Source of the DNA: Nitrospirota bacterium
Lineage (GTDB): Bacteria; Nitrospirota; Nitrospiria; Nitrospirales; Nitrospiraceae
Assembly: GCA_016219645.1 (NCBI GenBank)
Contig: JACRLR010000021.1
Coordinates: forward strand, 62,001 to 126,000
Direction of reading: 5' to 3'
Length of the DNA: 64,000 nucleotides
The notes beneath the pieces are model-generated. The model was not told where the DNA came from. It did not search any database and saw only the letters and a program-made list of their open reading frames with translations. The position numbers were made by a program, and so were the translations under genes. Shown piece by piece: positions 25,246 to 32,155 of this stretch (the stretch's first letter is position 1; every line of letters starts with the position of its first letter).

Positions 25246-26139
25246 ATGATGGAATACCGTCCCTACAAGTATGTCGTGAGACTCATGGCCGGTCTTGCGC
25301 TGACAAGTACTCTAAGCGGATGTTCGATCGGCATGGCGCTCAGTGGGCATAGGGATCCGAATCTGCAAAGCCTGCACGTTGGCTCAACCAGGGGAGAGGT
25401 CGAACTGGAATTGGGTCAGCCTAAAGAGTCGCACCCGACCAGCTATGGAGCGCGGACTGACATTTACGAGTACGAAGTCAATAATGAACCCAGTTCAGCT
25501 CGAGCTGGTATGTATCTAATCTATGACTTGGTGACGTTGGGAATCGCTGAGATCATTCTCACTCCGGCAGAACTGATGACTGGTGAGAAGAAACGTCTCC
25601 CTATCTACTATGGAGTAGACGGACGTGTGGCAGGAATCAATGAGATTGCTCCAGAGATGCCGGTGACGCCTATTGAGACAAGGCTTCATGCAGTTAATCT
25701 CGGACCTATGCAGGCACAGTTCAAAGACTTGGCAGACCAGCTTTCAATTGGCATGAAGAGGCATCCTATTTCTCGGCTTGCCATCTTGCCTCTGGCTGAC
25801 GCTGCCCAGAATGCGAACACACCCCTTGGCAACTATCTGACAGACAAGCTTACGAACCAAGTCTACATGACCTCCTCGGCGAAAGTGATTGAACGTCCAC
25901 AGTTGCAAAGGGTCATGGATGAGCAACATTTATCTTTGAGGGCCATGTTCGATGATGCATCGGTAAAGAGAATTGGAAGTCTTCTCGGTGTTGATGCGGT
26001 GATTATGGGCACGTATGCAGAGATGGGCCTGGATTCTATAGAAGTGAACGTCAGAAGTGTGGCGGTAGAGACGGCAGAAGTTGTTGGGGTAGGATCAATT
26101 CTAATTCCCAGAGCTTCAGTTGAGAAGTTAATACGATGA
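25246..26139 (+). CDS. Lipoprotein combining a BamE/SmpA-like and a FlgO-like domain
   Basis: From the ATG at 25246 the 297-residue product has a lipoprotein signal (MAGLALTSTLSGCSIG, lipobox TLSGC). The first mature segment, LHVGSTRGEVELELGQPKES followed by TDIYEYEV, is the pattern of BamE/SmpA-OmlA domains, which bind phospholipid or assist outer-membrane assembly. The C-terminal half, SRLAILPLADAAQNANTPLG, NYLTDKLTNQVYMTSSAKVIE, RPQLQRVMDEQHLSL and LLGVDAVIMGTYAEM, is the FlgO/CsgG-like fold seen in flagellar lipoproteins and curli secretion proteins. Two domains in one lipoprotein is unusual. No flagellar or curli genes are nearby. The start is supported only by GAGAG just upstream. Confidence 0.75.
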   Translation: MMEYRPYKYVVRLMAGLALTSTLSGCSIGMALSGHRDPNLQSLHVGSTRGEVELELGQPKESHPTSYGARTDIYEYEVNNEPSSARAGMYLIYDLVTLGIAEIILTPAELMTGEKKRLPIYYGVDGRVAGINEIAPEMPVTPIETRLHAVNLGPMQAQFKDLADQLSIGMKRHPISRLAILPLADAAQNANTPLGNYLTDKLTNQVYMTSSAKVIERPQLQRVMDEQHLSLRAMFDDASVKRIGSLLGVDAVIMGTYAEMGLDSIEVNVRSVAVETAEVVGVGSILIPRASVEKLIR

Positions 26140-26227
26140 ACAGGAGCCTGCATGGCAAACGTTTCCGCCGCAAGAATCCCCCTAACCAGCATTCCTGAAA
26201 CCGCCTCCCTGAACCATGAGATTCTTC

Positions 26228-26806
26228 TCAGTACTTGGCCTCTCCCGCCAGTGCCACCAGTTGATCACTGGTCCATTGTTTGACCACCTGGCAGTCGTGA
26301 TCGAGGAGAGTGACGCTCCCATCCTGTCCCTTTTCCGCCTCCGCGAGCGAGGCTCCGGTCTCATCGATCAAACGATAGCCAGTCTCGCTCGTTTCGATTA
26401 TGGCCCGCCGTTCGACGATTCCGTTTCGTTCATAGGTCACCGCCGTGCCTCGATCACTCTCGGCCATCGTCACAGTGAGCCCACCCAGCCGGACGATGCG
26501 GGTCCCTCCATCGCCTCCCGCATCGTCGGCCTTGACGGGATTGCTCCCGGTCCAGAACTGAATGGAATTGAAGATAAAGGCGTCGAGCAGCGCTGAGAAC
26601 ATATACACCGGAATGATGATCATGCCGAAGAAGACGAATTCCTTCATCCACTTCTCGCTCACTTCGCTGCTGCCTCTGATGCTGCTGTTCCAGTGGTAGA
26701 CCCCTCTGGTCAGATTGAACGATCCGTAACAGCCCGTCGTGACCGTCAGGAAACTTCCCACCACTATCGTCGCGACAATCCTCTTACTCAACGTGTTTCC
26801 CTTCAT
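26228..26806 (-). CDS. DUF3332 family lipoprotein
   Basis: The product (192 residues) starts with a basic region and a lipoprotein signal, lipobox VTTGC, cysteine 26. The mature part begins YGSFNLTRGVYHWNSSI, the typical start of DUF3332, followed by a hydrophobic segment EFVFFGMIIIPVYMFSALLD and AFIFNSIQFWTGSNP, also family-like. The last 90 residues form a beta-rich region with GYRLIDETGASLAEAEKGQD. Function unknown. AGGAG lies 8 bases before the ATG. Its start codon overlaps, as ATGA, the stop codon of a gene fragment upstream, so it was once the second gene of an operon. Confidence 0.85.
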   Translation of the reverse strand: MKGNTLSKRIVATIVVGSFLTVTTGCYGSFNLTRGVYHWNSSIRGSSEVSEKWMKEFVFFGMIIIPVYMFSALLDAFIFNSIQFWTGSNPVKADDAGGDGGTRIVRLGGLTVTMAESDRGTAVTYERNGIVERRAIIETSETGYRLIDETGASLAEAEKGQDGSVTLLDHDCQVVKQWTSDQLVALAGEAKY

Positions 26807-26970
26807 GCCGTCTCTCCTTTCTTCTTGGGCAACTTCACATCTGTGGATCTATTTTGCTGATTCGCATTATCGCTCAAGCGAATCAGCTTGGGTAGGACCT
26901 TTCCCTTCCGAATGGTCAGAAGGCCGATCCCGCGTGGGAGTGAGAACCGCTTAGGGCCGGCGGACCCTAG
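26803..26970 (-). pseudogene. C-terminal remnant of a metallophosphoesterase gene
   Basis: Upstream of the DUF3332 gene a 55-codon frame on the - strand reads LGSAGPKRFSLPRGIGLLTI then RKGKVLPKLIRL and ends in TGA at 26803-26805, overlapping the DUF3332 ATG. It closely matches the C-terminus of the intact metallophosphoesterase at 29211-29711 (GSAGPKRFKLPRGLGILTIE). There is no start codon: its 5' side is cut exactly where a family M end (26970-27013) begins. So a paralogue was lost by insertion or recombination at that repeat. A 10-bp stem at 26856-26865/26878-26887 lies inside it. Confidence 0.75.
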
Positions 26971-27013
26971 CCCGCATTATTCACGAGGGTTCGCGACGAA
27001 ACCGCCGAGACGC
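26970..27013. repeat. Solo end of family M
   Basis: GCCCGCATTATTCACGAGGG and the following 24 bases match the left end of the element at 5700-5743, including GACGAAACCGC and GAGACGC. No second end was found nearby, so it is a solo terminus or a breakpoint. Confidence 0.75.
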
Positions 27014-27029
27014 CAAGAGAGGAGCCAGA

Positions 27030-27104
27030 GGGGTCAGTTCTTGACCTCGCACTTTTCTGCCAAGCACTGATACCCTTTGAATGCAAGGTCAAGAAGCTGA
27101 CCCC
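27030..27104. repeat. REP-like palindrome with GGTCAAGAA words
   Basis: GGGGTCAGTTCTTGACCT (27030-27047) and AGGTCAAGAAGCTGACCCC (27086-27104) pair almost perfectly around a 38-base loop. It lies beyond the stop of the leftward gene at 27132-28025 (read on the - strand) and may terminate it. GGGGTCAG...CTGACCCC words are typical of REP sequences moved by IS200-like transposases. Confidence 0.65.
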
Positions 27105-27131
27105 ATCTTCCTCTCCCGTGTCGCCTTGGGG

Positions 27132-28025
27132 TTAACTGCTATTCTCGCCCTCGCCTTCAGGAGGCCAGCCGGCAGGGAAGCGACCGTACACCTGCTGATA
27201 CGCACGCACCGTGGCCGGAGGCAGATCGTGTCGGGCTTCCTCCACGGATTCCTTGTAGGCCTCATCCAGGTTCCGCTGGAGATCGGCCACCTCGGCATCA
27301 CGCGCCGCTTCTCTTCGCTCGCGCCAGTAGTTCTCCGTTGGATCGTACCTGACCGCTTCTGGAACGTTCTCGCTCTCCAACGCCTCATGGAGCGGACGAA
27401 GGTCCACAAGCATGAGCCGCGGGTGGACATACCGCCAATCCAAGCCGAGTTGCTGCATACGACGAAAGATCAGTTCGTAGACCGGCGTCAGATCTGCGCG
27501 GTGCCGGACCATCCAGGTGCCAAGGTAGAATTCGATGTAATCTCTGCGCTCGGTGAGCCGTGCCTCGGAGTGGCTCCGGCGATGTCGAAAGTCCGCAATG
27601 AAGCCGGCCGCGGCGCGGAAAGATCCCAGATCGACGAGCGCACCCTTGTCGGTGCACACATCATGGTTGTCGGCGAACACATCCCACAAGCAGCAGCCCA
27701 GCAGGTCAGCGCACTCCTTGGTTGGTTTCGGCGCATCAACCGGCATCTCTCGGCGGAGAGCGTCGAGCATGATCTGCGGTTCCTCTTCAGGCGGCGACGT
27801 CCTCCTCCTCAACCGCCTGAGATTGTCACGAAGCCGCAACGTTTCTTCATACACCTGCTCCGCCGTCGGGTGATATACGAGCACCAGCGGAGACCGCTCC
27901 CATCCCTTGGGCGCCAGTTTCTGTACCAGAGACGGATCATGAAGCCCGTTCGGGAAAAGACGCTGAAACAGATCCCAGTGCTGCTCTTCTGTCAAATGCT
28001 TTTCCACAGTCGCCTCGGTCTTCAA
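27132..28025 (-). CDS. Conserved-looking protein of unknown function
   Basis: I do not recognise this 297-residue protein. It has no signal peptide or membrane segment, so it should be cytosolic. It is rich in Arg, Glu and Leu, with helical charged stretches (EETLRLRDNLRRLRRRTSPP near residues 62-80 and RERREAARDAEVADLQRNLD near 235-255) and a central CADLLGCCLWDVFADNHDVC with four cysteines and a histidine that might bind metal. RHRRSHSEARLTERRDYIEF follows. The gene is isolated between a REP-like palindrome and the RES toxin gene. Codon pattern and length favour a real gene; the opposite strand also has a long frame, which I judge to be a shadow. Confidence 0.65.
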   Translation of the reverse strand: MKTEATVEKHLTEEQHWDLFQRLFPNGLHDPSLVQKLAPKGWERSPLVLVYHPTAEQVYEETLRLRDNLRRLRRRTSPPEEEPQIMLDALRREMPVDAPKPTKECADLLGCCLWDVFADNHDVCTDKGALVDLGSFRAAAGFIADFRHRRSHSEARLTERRDYIEFYLGTWMVRHRADLTPVYELIFRRMQQLGLDWRYVHPRLMLVDLRPLHEALESENVPEAVRYDPTENYWRERREAARDAEVADLQRNLDEAYKESVEEARHDLPPATVRAYQQVYGRFPAGWPPEGEGENSS

Positions 28026-28062
28026 AGATACTCACACCGTCTATGCTAACTACTCAGGTAGA

Positions 28063-28112
28063 TAGGCTGAAGGCTTTTAGCCTTCGGCCGTCGACCTTCA
28101 GCCTGAACACCC
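28063..28112. repeat. Hairpin upstream of the unknown gene
   Basis: AGGCTGAAGG and CCTTCAGCCT flank GCTTTTAGCCTTCGGCCGTC, so two mutually exclusive stems (AGGCTGAAGG with CCTTCAGCCT, or GAAGGCTTTTAGCCTTC) can form. It also lies downstream of the RES toxin gene read on the - strand and could end that operon. Confidence 0.5.
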
Positions 28113-28177
28113 GGAAACATCACGAGGGAGTCTTTTCTAGACCCCTGGAAGAGCGAGGGAGATTGGAAGCTCGGCTT

Positions 28178-28639
28178 TCATTTCCACATACGTGGATCGA
28201 AGTGGAATGCCTCGGGCCTGTTGAGGCGAAGCCGCTTGAAATCGGGATGGGCGGGGTTCAAAAGGTAATTGCGCTCATCGGGAATCACGGCTGATGGGAC
28301 GACCAGCATCGCCGTGGAAGCACTTGCCACCCAAGCCGTTCCAAAATCCTGCAACTCTTCCGGCACAGGATAGCTGCGCCAGTTCTTCGGAAGGTCCGAG
28401 ACTTCAATGTGTCCAATGCGCAAATCATCCGGGATGTCGGCGGAGATGGCAACGAGTTGATCGGGCTCCGTATCCCGGTCCAGGTTCACAAAGAATTCGA
28501 GGGCGGCAAGAGACAACGTCGCAGAAGTATAGACAACCCGCGTACCGATACGGTTCCAGCGCCCTCCAAACTGTCGAGCCCCCTCGCCATCAAACGCTTG
28601 CGACAGATGAAGCTTGGGAATGATTCGCCAGACGCGCAT
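28178..28639 (-). CDS. RES-domain toxin (NAD+ phosphorylase family)
   Basis: RES toxins deplete NAD+ by phosphorolysis or hydrolysis and arrest growth. The 153-residue product spans one RES domain: MRVWRIIPKLHLSQAFDGEG, the arginine in FGGRWNRIGTRVVYTS, the glutamate in LSLAALEFFVNL and the serine in MLVVPSAVIPDE, the three residues that name the family. ERNYLLNPAHPDF is the usual end. It lies 8 bases after the Xre-type antitoxin gene on the same strand, the standard order for this toxin-antitoxin class. The domain is complete, so the system is probably functional. Confidence 0.92.
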   Translation of the reverse strand: MRVWRIIPKLHLSQAFDGEGARQFGGRWNRIGTRVVYTSATLSLAALEFFVNLDRDTEPDQLVAISADIPDDLRIGHIEVSDLPKNWRSYPVPEELQDFGTAWVASASTAMLVVPSAVIPDERNYLLNPAHPDFKRLRLNRPEAFHFDPRMWK

Positions 28640-28647
28640 GGCCGGGA

Positions 28648-29082
28648 CTAACTATACACACCGTACTCAATTCGCCCCAAGACTTCCTCGACCTGCCTGG
28701 CCCCGATATCGCTTTCGAGAAGCTCCAAGGGAACCTCGTTGCCCAAGGCACGGTTGGGCCTTCGCAGCCATCTGGCGGCTTTCTCCTCGCTTCCCAAAAC
28801 ATACGCAGCCTGCGCGCCAAGACGGGCAAGCCGGAGCAGTCGATCCGATTCGCCGGCACGAAGCTTGCGTTCTTTTTTGCGGCGCGCGAAGGTCCGCTGC
28901 GGCAAATGCAGGGCAGATGCCGCCTCCCCACGGGCGAGCCCGAATTTCACCATCACCGCTTCGAGCGACGCATAGGGCAATCCTGCGTCCACGGTTTGCC
29001 GCAGCTCATTCAAGTTCGAGATATGCCGCCTCAAAACCTTTCGGCCTCCGAGCGCCTCGACGATGTCCGCTGTACGCAGCAT
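28648..29082 (-). CDS. Xre/MbcA/ParS-type antitoxin of the RES toxin
   Basis: The 144-residue product neutralises the downstream RES toxin. Its N-terminal half has a Xre-like HTH (LEAVMVKFGLARGEAASALH, LPQRTFARRKKERKLRAGES) and the C-terminal half is the toxin-binding DUF2384 region: DRLLRLARLGAQAAYVLGSE, EKAARWLRRPNRALGNEVPL, ELLESDIGARQVEEVLGRIE. The last residues (RIEYGVYS) are the strand that blocks the toxin active site in known complexes. A near-palindrome 40 bases upstream of the start may be the operator for autoregulation. Confidence 0.92.
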   Translation of the reverse strand: MLRTADIVEALGGRKVLRRHISNLNELRQTVDAGLPYASLEAVMVKFGLARGEAASALHLPQRTFARRKKERKLRAGESDRLLRLARLGAQAAYVLGSEEKAARWLRRPNRALGNEVPLELLESDIGARQVEEVLGRIEYGVYS

Positions 29083-29121
29083 GCCATCCCTCCAATGTCA
29101 GCCAAATTGCACTTATGGTAC

Positions 29122-29143
29122 TGCCACATGGCATCTTGAATCA
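29122..29143 (-). promoter_or_regulatory. Candidate promoter-operator of the RES-Xre operon
   Basis: On the - strand TTGATT (29138-29143 region) and TACCAT about 18 bases downstream resemble -35 and -10 elements, and between them lies TGCCA-TG-TGGCA (29122-29133), an inverted repeat with 5-base arms. A palindrome inside the promoter just before the antitoxin gene fits autorepression. Confidence 0.4.
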
Positions 29144-29210
29144 AGGCAATACAGAATCGGCATCCCCTTTTCTTTCGGCACCGGGAGGCGGTATAAATGG
29201 ACGCCTGGTT

Positions 29211-29711
29211 TCACTCCACGCGATCGCCCAGTATGATCAGGGCGGGCTTGATACGACCGTCCTCAATCGTGAGGATGCCAAGCCCCCGAGGCAGTTTGAA
29301 TCGCTTCGGCCCCGCAGAACCAGGGTTGAACAGGAAAGTCGACCCGTGCCAGCCTGTTTTTGCTTGGTGGGTATGGCCGAACACGCAAATGTCCGGTTGT
29401 TCACACTGAAGAAACGCTCGCCCGTCCTTCGTGAGCTTCCCGCTTTCGTACAGAATGTGACGGATGGCGATCCGGCGACCAGCCAGTTTGATCACGGCCT
29501 CGGACGGCAGCCCGCACTGGTCGTCATCGACATTGCCAAAAACAGCGGTGACGGGTGCGATCTGCTCCAGCTGTTCGATTACGGACCGATCACCGATATC
29601 TCCGGCGTGGAGAATGTGATCGACGCCTTTGAAATGTCGTTGAACTGCCAGGTCGAATAATCCATGGGTATCGGCGATCACCCCGATCCGAATGGTTTTC
29701 CGCCGGTTCAT
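29211..29711 (-). CDS. YfcE/MJ0936-type metallophosphoesterase
   Basis: The 166-residue enzyme hydrolyses phosphodiesters with two metal ions. All motifs of the calcineurin-like family are present: IADTHG, HAGDI, FGNVDD, RHILYESGK (family loop), FGHTHQAK and NPGSAGPK. The size is typical of MJ0936/YfcE proteins, whose natural substrate is unknown. The start ATG overlaps the stop of the upstream M48 protease gene by four bases (ATGA), so both are cotranscribed. A broken paralogue of this gene lies at 26803-26970. Confidence 0.93.
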   Translation of the reverse strand: MNRRKTIRIGVIADTHGLFDLAVQRHFKGVDHILHAGDIGDRSVIEQLEQIAPVTAVFGNVDDDQCGLPSEAVIKLAGRRIAIRHILYESGKLTKDGRAFLQCEQPDICVFGHTHQAKTGWHGSTFLFNPGSAGPKRFKLPRGLGILTIEDGRIKPALIILGDRVE

Positions 29712-30841
29712 GGAGCGGCGACTGGCTGGGATCCGAGGGAGGCCTGTATCTGTTTCCAGTCAAACGTAAAAGGCGCCGGTGATGTTTTCGGCAGGGCAGC
29801 AAGCTCCGCTTTCAATCGTTCGGCCCTGGCGGCGCTCATCGGATGTGTCGAGAGCCATTCCATCCGTCCTTCGTCTTTTTCCGAGAGGCGTTCGAAAAAC
29901 CGGATCATGCCGGAGGGATCGATCTTCGCCCGCTGGAGTAGCTGCAATCCCGTTAGATCGGCTTCGGTCTCCTGCTCCCGGCCGAACTTGAGCGTGAGTA
30001 GTTCAAGTCCGAGCTGCTTCATCATTCCGACGAGTCCCTGTTGATTGCCGAACACAATGGCCACCACTGTCAACAGCCCAAGATTTTTGACGGTCCGTTC
30101 GAGCCCATGCCGCTGCAGCACGTGGTTCAACTCATGGCTCAGCACACCCGCCACTTCTTCACCGCTCTCCGCCTTTTTCATGAGCCCGGTGAAGACCACC
30201 ACAAACCCGCCAGGTAAAGCGAATGCATTGATGATGTCGCTCCTTACCACAGTCACTTGAAACTTGTAGGGATTGTTCAGAATCTGCTCGGTCAGGCGAT
30301 GGGTCATTTCCTCAACTGCCGCAACCCCCGGCCCCTCTTTGACGACCTCCTGATGGCTGAGAAAATCTCGATAGGCTGATTCGCCAAGTTTTTGTTCCCA
30401 CTCCACGGGAATCCGGCTCACGGCGATATCGACCAAAATATCGGCCCCGAACCAAAGTCCCAGCACCGAAGACAGGATTGCCCCGCCAACTATGCTCCAG
30501 ACGAGCCGGCGCCGGTGACGCACCTGACGCACCTGCTCCGCAGCCTGCGCAAAGGAGTGACTCAAATGATCAGGCGCCGCTTGGCGGAATGCGCGAATCA
30601 CATCAGGGTTCTTTAAATAGAGCGTCCGCTCCCCTTTCTGCCCGGCCCACTTCACGACAAGTTGGTCGTGGTCCAGGCCCCCTGCCGAGACAGTGAGGCT
30701 TGAAAAAAGAACGGGCTCCTGATGGCCGTCGGCAGTATCAGGCTCAAAAGTGACGGTGAGTCCATGTCCCTCGATTTGAACAAGACATGGCACGCCGGCA
30801 GCGGGAAACTCGTCGCCGAAACAGAGGGCGTTGGGACTCAT
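29708..30841 (-). CDS. M48 family zinc metalloprotease, membrane-anchored
   Basis: The product (377 residues) has a cytosolic or N-terminal beta-rich region (1-105), a basic stretch RHRRR, one membrane helix (about 114-131) and then an M48 peptidase domain. The zinc motif is HELNH at 236-240, with the distal glutamate in EQETEADLTGLQLL. Conserved M48 parts NAFALPGGFVVVFTGLM and WLSTHPMSAARAERLK are present. It is related to BepA/HtpX-like proteases that degrade or assemble envelope proteins. Cotranscribed with the downstream phosphoesterase. The N-terminal region, possibly a DUF-like beta domain, is not part of standard M48 proteases. Confidence 0.9.
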   Translation of the reverse strand: MSPNALCFGDEFPAAGVPCLVQIEGHGLTVTFEPDTADGHQEPVLFSSLTVSAGGLDHDQLVVKWAGQKGERTLYLKNPDVIRAFRQAAPDHLSHSFAQAAEQVRQVRHRRRLVWSIVGGAILSSVLGLWFGADILVDIAVSRIPVEWEQKLGESAYRDFLSHQEVVKEGPGVAAVEEMTHRLTEQILNNPYKFQVTVVRSDIINAFALPGGFVVVFTGLMKKAESGEEVAGVLSHELNHVLQRHGLERTVKNLGLLTVVAIVFGNQQGLVGMMKQLGLELLTLKFGREQETEADLTGLQLLQRAKIDPSGMIRFFERLSEKDEGRMEWLSTHPMSAARAERLKAELAALPKTSPAPFTFDWKQIQASLGSQPVAAP

Positions 30842-30844
30842 AGC

Positions 30845-30940
30845 GGGGGAACCGGGGTAAGGGGACAGCGGGGTAACGCGGTGCTTGTCTTGTCACTCAT
30901 TCCTCTATCCCCTTACACCCCATATTCCGTTTCCCCCTCG
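30845..30940. repeat. Imperfect family W palindrome (GGGGTAAGGGG words)
   Basis: GGGGGAACCGGGGTAAGGGG on the left and CCCCTTACACCCCATATTCC then CCCC on the right are partly complementary. It fills the region between the stop of the AIM24 gene (leftward) and the start of the M48 gene. Confidence 0.55.
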
Positions 30941-30967
30941 ATTCCTCTACTTCCCACTTTCTACTCA

Positions 30968-31651
30968 CTACTCACTTACTGGGATGAATTGCCGTATCCA
31001 CGCCCCAAAACTTCCCGGATTCCGGCTTTGAATATAGACGAGTCCTGGCCCTCGGAACCGGCAGACAAACCCCTCGCCCGAGGTGAAGCTGGCCACCCAA
31101 CCGGAGGTGGCCTTTTCGATATTGTAGGAGGTCGTCGTGGACCAGGCCACCAGGTGGCTGTTGTCGACAATGTATTCCTGGTTGGGCTTCAGTTCGATTT
31201 TGTGAATGGCCCCGAAGCTGTTCAGAACGAGCATCCCCTTCCCGCTGATTTTCAGAATGAAGAAGCCCTCGCCGCCCAGCAATCCACGGCTCATGCTCTG
31301 CATTTGGCTTTCGATGACGATCCCGTCGGCGCCGGCGAGGAATCCGTCTTTTTGCACCATGTACTCGTTCACACCATCGAGTTCCAAGATGGCAATTTCC
31401 CCCGGCACGGTCGGCGCCAGCAAGGCTTCACCAGGGCCGCGGCTGGCGCGTAGGGTCTGGAAAAAGAATTTTTCTCCTGTCAGGAACTTTCGAGACAGGG
31501 CTCCAAGAAAACCACCTTCCATCTTGCTTTCAATGTCGATGGTCGGGGAACAGGCTACCATCGCGCCCGACTCAGCTTTGATGTTCTCACCCGCTGCCAA
31601 TTCCACCCGCACCATGGGAAATGCCCCTGGATATAGAATTTCAGACTTCAT
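30968..31651 (-). CDS. TIGR00266/AIM24 family protein
   Basis: The product (227 residues) is a double-psi-like beta-barrel protein of the AIM24 family. Diagnostic segments are GAFPMVRVELAAGENIKAES, GAMVACSPTIDIESKMEGG, EALLAPTVPGEIAILELDG and YIVDNSHLVAWSTTTSYNIE. The family occurs in bacteria and mitochondria; in bacteria it is of unknown function. No signal peptide. A good ribosome site (GGGAGG) precedes the ATG. The final residues RGPGLVYIQSRNP SFGAWI end in the family manner. Confidence 0.92.
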   Translation of the reverse strand: MKSEILYPGAFPMVRVELAAGENIKAESGAMVACSPTIDIESKMEGGFLGALSRKFLTGEKFFFQTLRASRGPGEALLAPTVPGEIAILELDGVNEYMVQKDGFLAGADGIVIESQMQSMSRGLLGGEGFFILKISGKGMLVLNSFGAIHKIELKPNQEYIVDNSHLVAWSTTTSYNIEKATSGWVASFTSGEGFVCRFRGPGLVYIQSRNPGSFGAWIRQFIPVSE

Positions 31652-31669
31652 GCATCGATCCTCCCGATT

Positions 31670-32151
31670 CGTAAGGGGTTAGGCGTCAGGCGTAAGGCGC
31701 AAAATACTCCCGACCAATGTCCGCCATTAGTGCTTACCGCTGTTAGCCTTCTGATGACGAATGAGCCCGCTAAGCATCTTGTCAATTCGCTCAACTTGCT
31801 GATCAAAGATCAGCCAATTGTCGTGCTCAACGTACCCAAGCCTTTTTGCAAGTTCGAGTTGAGTATCTAATTCGCTCAGCGACCCTTGCGCCATGTGTAG
31901 GTAGTTGATGAACTCTTTTCGGGTTTGACGACCTGCTCCCTCGGCAACATTGCTCGGAACACTCAAAGCAGCCCTTCGGATTTGGTCGGTGAGACTATAG
32001 CGTTCGTCCTTGGGAAAGCCTTCTGTAGCACGATAAAGGTCGACCGCCAGTTCCAGAGCTGTATTCCACAGGTCTAGTTTTTTATGCGGCTTGTCCATGT
32101 CTTGGCCGCTTTCTGAGATATCGCCTCACACCTTACGCCTAACGCCTCACG
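31670..32151. mobile_element. Family W palindrome with a four-helix-bundle gene between its arms
   Basis: The left arm 31670-31700 (CGTAAGGGGTTAGGCGTCAG...) and the reverse complement of the right arm 32121-32151 agree at 25 of 31 positions. The left arm is 29/30 identical to the arm at 16811-16840, where the same palindrome has only about 30 bases between the arms. Here the 420-base interior holds one small gene (31727-32098). The structure suggests that a gene has inserted into the loop of an intergenic palindrome. Confidence 0.6.
31727..32098 (-). CDS. Four-helix-bundle protein (23S rRNA intervening-sequence type)
   Basis: The 123-residue product matches the S23/IVP family, first seen in intervening sequences of bacterial 23S rRNA genes: LDLWNTALELAVDLYRATEG, FPKDERYSLTDQIRRAALSV, PSNVAEGAGRQTRKEFINYL, MAQGSLSELDTQLELAKRLG. 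These proteins form a pentamer of four-helix bundles and may bind nucleic acid; related Avd proteins assist retroelements. It is not in an rRNA gene here. It has no clear ribosome site. The whole gene sits inside an inverted repeat of family W, reminiscent of the way 23S intervening sequences occupy helix loops. Confidence 0.9.
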   Translation of the reverse strand: MDKPHKKLDLWNTALELAVDLYRATEGFPKDERYSLTDQIRRAALSVPSNVAEGAGRQTRKEFINYLHMAQGSLSELDTQLELAKRLGYVEHDNWLIFDQQVERIDKMLSGLIRHQKANSGKH

Positions 32152-32155
32152 GCAT

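Noticed and set aside
27081-28049. 322-codon frame on the + strand opposite the unknown gene
   Set aside because: It has no recognisable domain, its composition (very rich in Arg, Pro and Leu) is that of an antisense shadow, and the - strand frame shows more natural helical segments and is flanked by plausible signals.
28614-29660. 348-codon frame on the + strand across the toxin-antitoxin and phosphoesterase genes
   Set aside because: It runs antisense through three genes with clear family motifs and contains no motif of its own.
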